Assembly (NCBI GenBank): GCA_018676275.1
Contig: JABHFC010000303.1
Span: 1-8,232, forward strand
Direction of reading: 5' to 3'
DNA length: 8,232 nucleotides
Origin: Gammaproteobacteria bacterium
GTDB lineage: Bacteria; Pseudomonadota; Gammaproteobacteria; Eutrophobiales; Eutrophobiaceae
Each line of letters starts with the position of its first letter. The first letter of the stretch is position 1. The translations under genes and the position numbers were made by a program. The notes beneath the pieces were generated by a model, which did no database searches, was not told the origin of the DNA, and saw nothing but the letters and a program-made list of their open reading frames with translations. Below are positions 6,862-8,232 of the stretch, one piece after another.

Positions 6862-7968
6862 CTAGTCAAACTGTGCAATAGCATCTTGAGTTTCTTTAAT
6901 AACATCAGCTATAGCGTTTAGCTCTTCTTTGGATATATAAGGATGGAATGGCAAACTAAGTACTTGTTTTGATGCGGCAACAGCTTCTGGTGCATGAGTA
7001 GAAGGTTTTTCAACTGCTGTTTGTAAATGTAGAGGGGCTGGATAATGAACTGCACTGGGGATTCCTTTCTCTTTTAAGGCCGATATGACTTCACCTCTGT
7101 TTTCCACCCTGATAGTGTATTGCCCATAAACCGACTCGTTACATGGCATCACTTTAGGGTAACCTTCAAATCCTCGTGACAAAAGTATTTCAGAAAATTC
7201 TTTACCTATTTGAACTCGTGCCGATACTTCCGAATCAAATATATCTAGCTTAGCGAGTAGGACAGCAGCCTGGATAGTATCCAACCGCCCGTTAACTCCT
7301 AATCTTATATGGTTATACCTGCCATCCTGTCCATGACGACTAATTCGTCTCATATCTAATGCCAACTCATCTTCGTTGGTGAAAATTGCTCCAGCGTCAC
7401 CATAAGCACCTAAAGGTTTCGATGGAAAAAAACTCGTAACTCCAATTGCAGACAAAGAACATGATCTGCTTGCCTTATATGTTGCTCCAAAACTTTGTGC
7501 CCCATCCTCAACAACTGGTATGCCGTTATCGTTCGCAATTTTATTAATTCGATCGAAATCAGGACATTGTCCATACAAAGAAGTTGGTATTATCACTTTC
7601 GTTTTATCCGTCAGATTTTTCGATAAAAGCTCCGGATTTAAATTATATGATATTGGACAAATATCAACATATACTGGTGTTGCGCCGAGCAATACAGTAA
7701 TTTCTGCCGGAGCAACATAGGTAAATGACGGGATTATTACTTCATCTCCCGGACCTACCCCTAATGCCATTAGAGCAACTAATAATGCGTCAGTCCCTGA
7801 TGAAACACCAATGCAGTGTTTAACTCCTACATACTCAGCCAACTGTCCTTCCAATTCAGCAACCTCTGGACCTAATATATACTGGCCATGATTCAATACG
7901 GCATTAATGTTATGTTCTATCTTATCGCGTACTAATTTCTGCTGGGCATGAAGGTCTATGAAATGCAT
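6862..7968 (-). CDS. wbpE: WbpE/WlbC-type UDP-3-keto-hexuronate aminotransferase
   Basis: A 368-residue PLP enzyme of the DegT/DnrJ/EryC1 family, probably making UDP-2-acetamido-3-amino-2,3-dideoxy-D-glucuronate from the 3-keto sugar with glutamate as amino donor, in the cytoplasm. Seen: MHFIDLHAQQ at the N-terminus, SSGTDAL (56-62) for cofactor phosphate binding, SFTYVAPAE (81-89), the WbpE-type SLYGQCPDFD (130-139), VEDGAQSFGA (153-162) for the PLP ring, and the catalytic K184 in SFFPSKPLGAYGDAGA. The FFPSKPLG form and overall length agree closely with WbpE (about 360 residues). The gene is 42 bases after the WbpD-like acetyltransferase, the enzyme of the next pathway step. The start is the ATG at 7968, giving the usual family N-terminus; no strong ribosome site is seen. 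Other 3-amino sugar aminotransferases are possible but the WbpD partner makes WbpE the best reading. Confidence 0.93.
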   Translation of the reverse strand: MHFIDLHAQQKLVRDKIEHNINAVLNHGQYILGPEVAELEGQLAEYVGVKHCIGVSSGTDALLVALMALGVGPGDEVIIPSFTYVAPAEITVLLGATPVYVDICPISYNLNPELLSKNLTDKTKVIIPTSLYGQCPDFDRINKIANDNGIPVVEDGAQSFGATYKASRSCSLSAIGVTSFFPSKPLGAYGDAGAIFTNEDELALDMRRISRHGQDGRYNHIRLGVNGRLDTIQAAVLLAKLDIFDSEVSARVQIGKEFSEILLSRGFEGYPKVMPCNESVYGQYTIRVENRGEVISALKEKGIPSAVHYPAPLHLQTAVEKPSTHAPEAVAASKQVLSLPFHPYISKEELNAIADVIKETQDAIAQFD

Positions 7969-7991
7969 AATATCAATTTACTTTACTTGTC

Positions 7992-8003
7992 ATGGCTAGC
8001 CAT
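7992..8003. repeat. 12-base perfect palindrome between wbpD-like and wbpE-like genes
   Basis: ATGGCTAGCCAT reads the same on both strands and sits in the 42-base gap after the acetyltransferase stop and upstream of the aminotransferase start. It could form a very small hairpin or be a protein site, but it lacks a loop and a following T-run, so it does not look like a terminator. It may be chance. Confidence 0.25.
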
Positions 8004-8010
8004 AAACAAT

Positions 8011-8232
8011 TTACTTAAGTAATTTCAGCACTCCATTAGTTAATTCATAACTGTCACCAGTATGCTGACAGGTTATTTCTTTATTTCCCTGTAATGGTAT
8101 ATCCAGTTGTTCTCCATATCGACTTATCCAGCCAATTTGCTTTGCTGGCACGCCAACCATAAGAGCAAAGTCTGGTACGTTTTTATTTACTACAGCTCCA
8201 GCACCCACAAAAGAATATTCCCCAATTGTTAC
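8011..8232 (-). CDS. wbpD: WbpD/WlbB-type sugar N-acetyltransferase, 5' part outside window
   Basis: Only the last 73 codons of a left-handed beta-helix acetyltransferase are present; the frame is open through base 8232, and the true start lies beyond the edge. A GTG at 8208 is an internal valine codon, not a start: hexapeptide-repeat sequence VTIGEYSFVGAGAVV continues upstream of it. The C-terminal block PDFALMVGVPAKQIGWISRYGEQL is characteristic of WbpD/WlbB, which acetylate the 3-amino group of UDP-2-acetamido-3-amino-2,3-dideoxy-glucuronate with acetyl-CoA, and is followed by a short tail. The full-length family is about 190 residues. Its product would follow the WbpE step encoded by the next gene, so the two form a pathway pair in the same order as in the P. 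aeruginosa O5 cluster. The substrate is inferred from family and neighbour. Confidence 0.88.
   Translation of the reverse strand, partial: VTIGEYSFVGAGAVVNKNVPDFALMVGVPAKQIGWISRYGEQLDIPLQGNKEITCQHTGDSYELTNGVLKLLK

Overview
The window is a dense, single-strand block of surface-polysaccharide (O-antigen or capsule type) biosynthesis genes from a Gram-negative bacterium, most likely a proteobacterium. Every gene reads on the minus strand, so transcription runs from base 8232 towards base 1. Both ends cut a gene. The sequence does not identify a genus. Base composition is strongly uneven, as is usual for horizontally exchanged O-antigen loci.

In transcription order: (1) 8232-8011, the C-terminal end of a WbpD/WlbB-type sugar N-acetyltransferase; (2) 7968-6862, a WbpE/WlbC-type PLP aminotransferase; (3) 6818-5607, an AT-rich polytopic membrane protein of the O-antigen polymerase/ligase (Wzy/WaaL) class; (4) 5529-5236, a broken initiating sugar-phosphate transferase, stopped by an in-frame TAG and then deleted; (5) 5148-3331, a two-domain amidotransferase joining a class II glutaminase to a WbpG-like PP-loop domain; (6) 3323-2082, a GT4 glycosyltransferase; (7) 2085-1495, an intact PglC-type phosphoglycosyl transferase; (8) 1495-872, a PglD/NeuD-type acetyltransferase; (9) 872-1, the first 290 codons of a PglE-type aminotransferase.

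Genes 1 and 2 belong to the pathway for UDP-2,3-diacetamido-2,3-dideoxy-hexuronic acids, known from Pseudomonas aeruginosa O5 and Bordetella. Gene 5 probably converts an acetamido group of such a sugar to an acetamidino group, the WbpG reaction, but with its glutaminase on the same chain instead of a separate HisH2/HisF2 pair. Genes 7-9 form a PglC-D-E set that would finish a UDP-diacetamido-trideoxyhexose (diNAcBac type) and load it onto undecaprenyl phosphate. Gene 6 would add a later sugar and gene 3 would polymerise repeats or ligate the glycan. Genes 5 to 9 are tightly packed (8-base gap, ATGA overlap, two TAATG overlaps) and look like one translationally coupled operon.

The parts most worth a second look are the glutaminase-WbpG fusion, the dead initiating transferase sitting just upstream of a cassette that carries an intact one, and a GC-rich segment (about 1.6-3.6 kb) whose edges fall inside genes. 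No wzx flippase, 4,6-dehydratase, C2-epimerase, hisH/hisF, RNA gene, insertion sequence or CRISPR array was seen. No gene-free stretch exceeds 300 bases.
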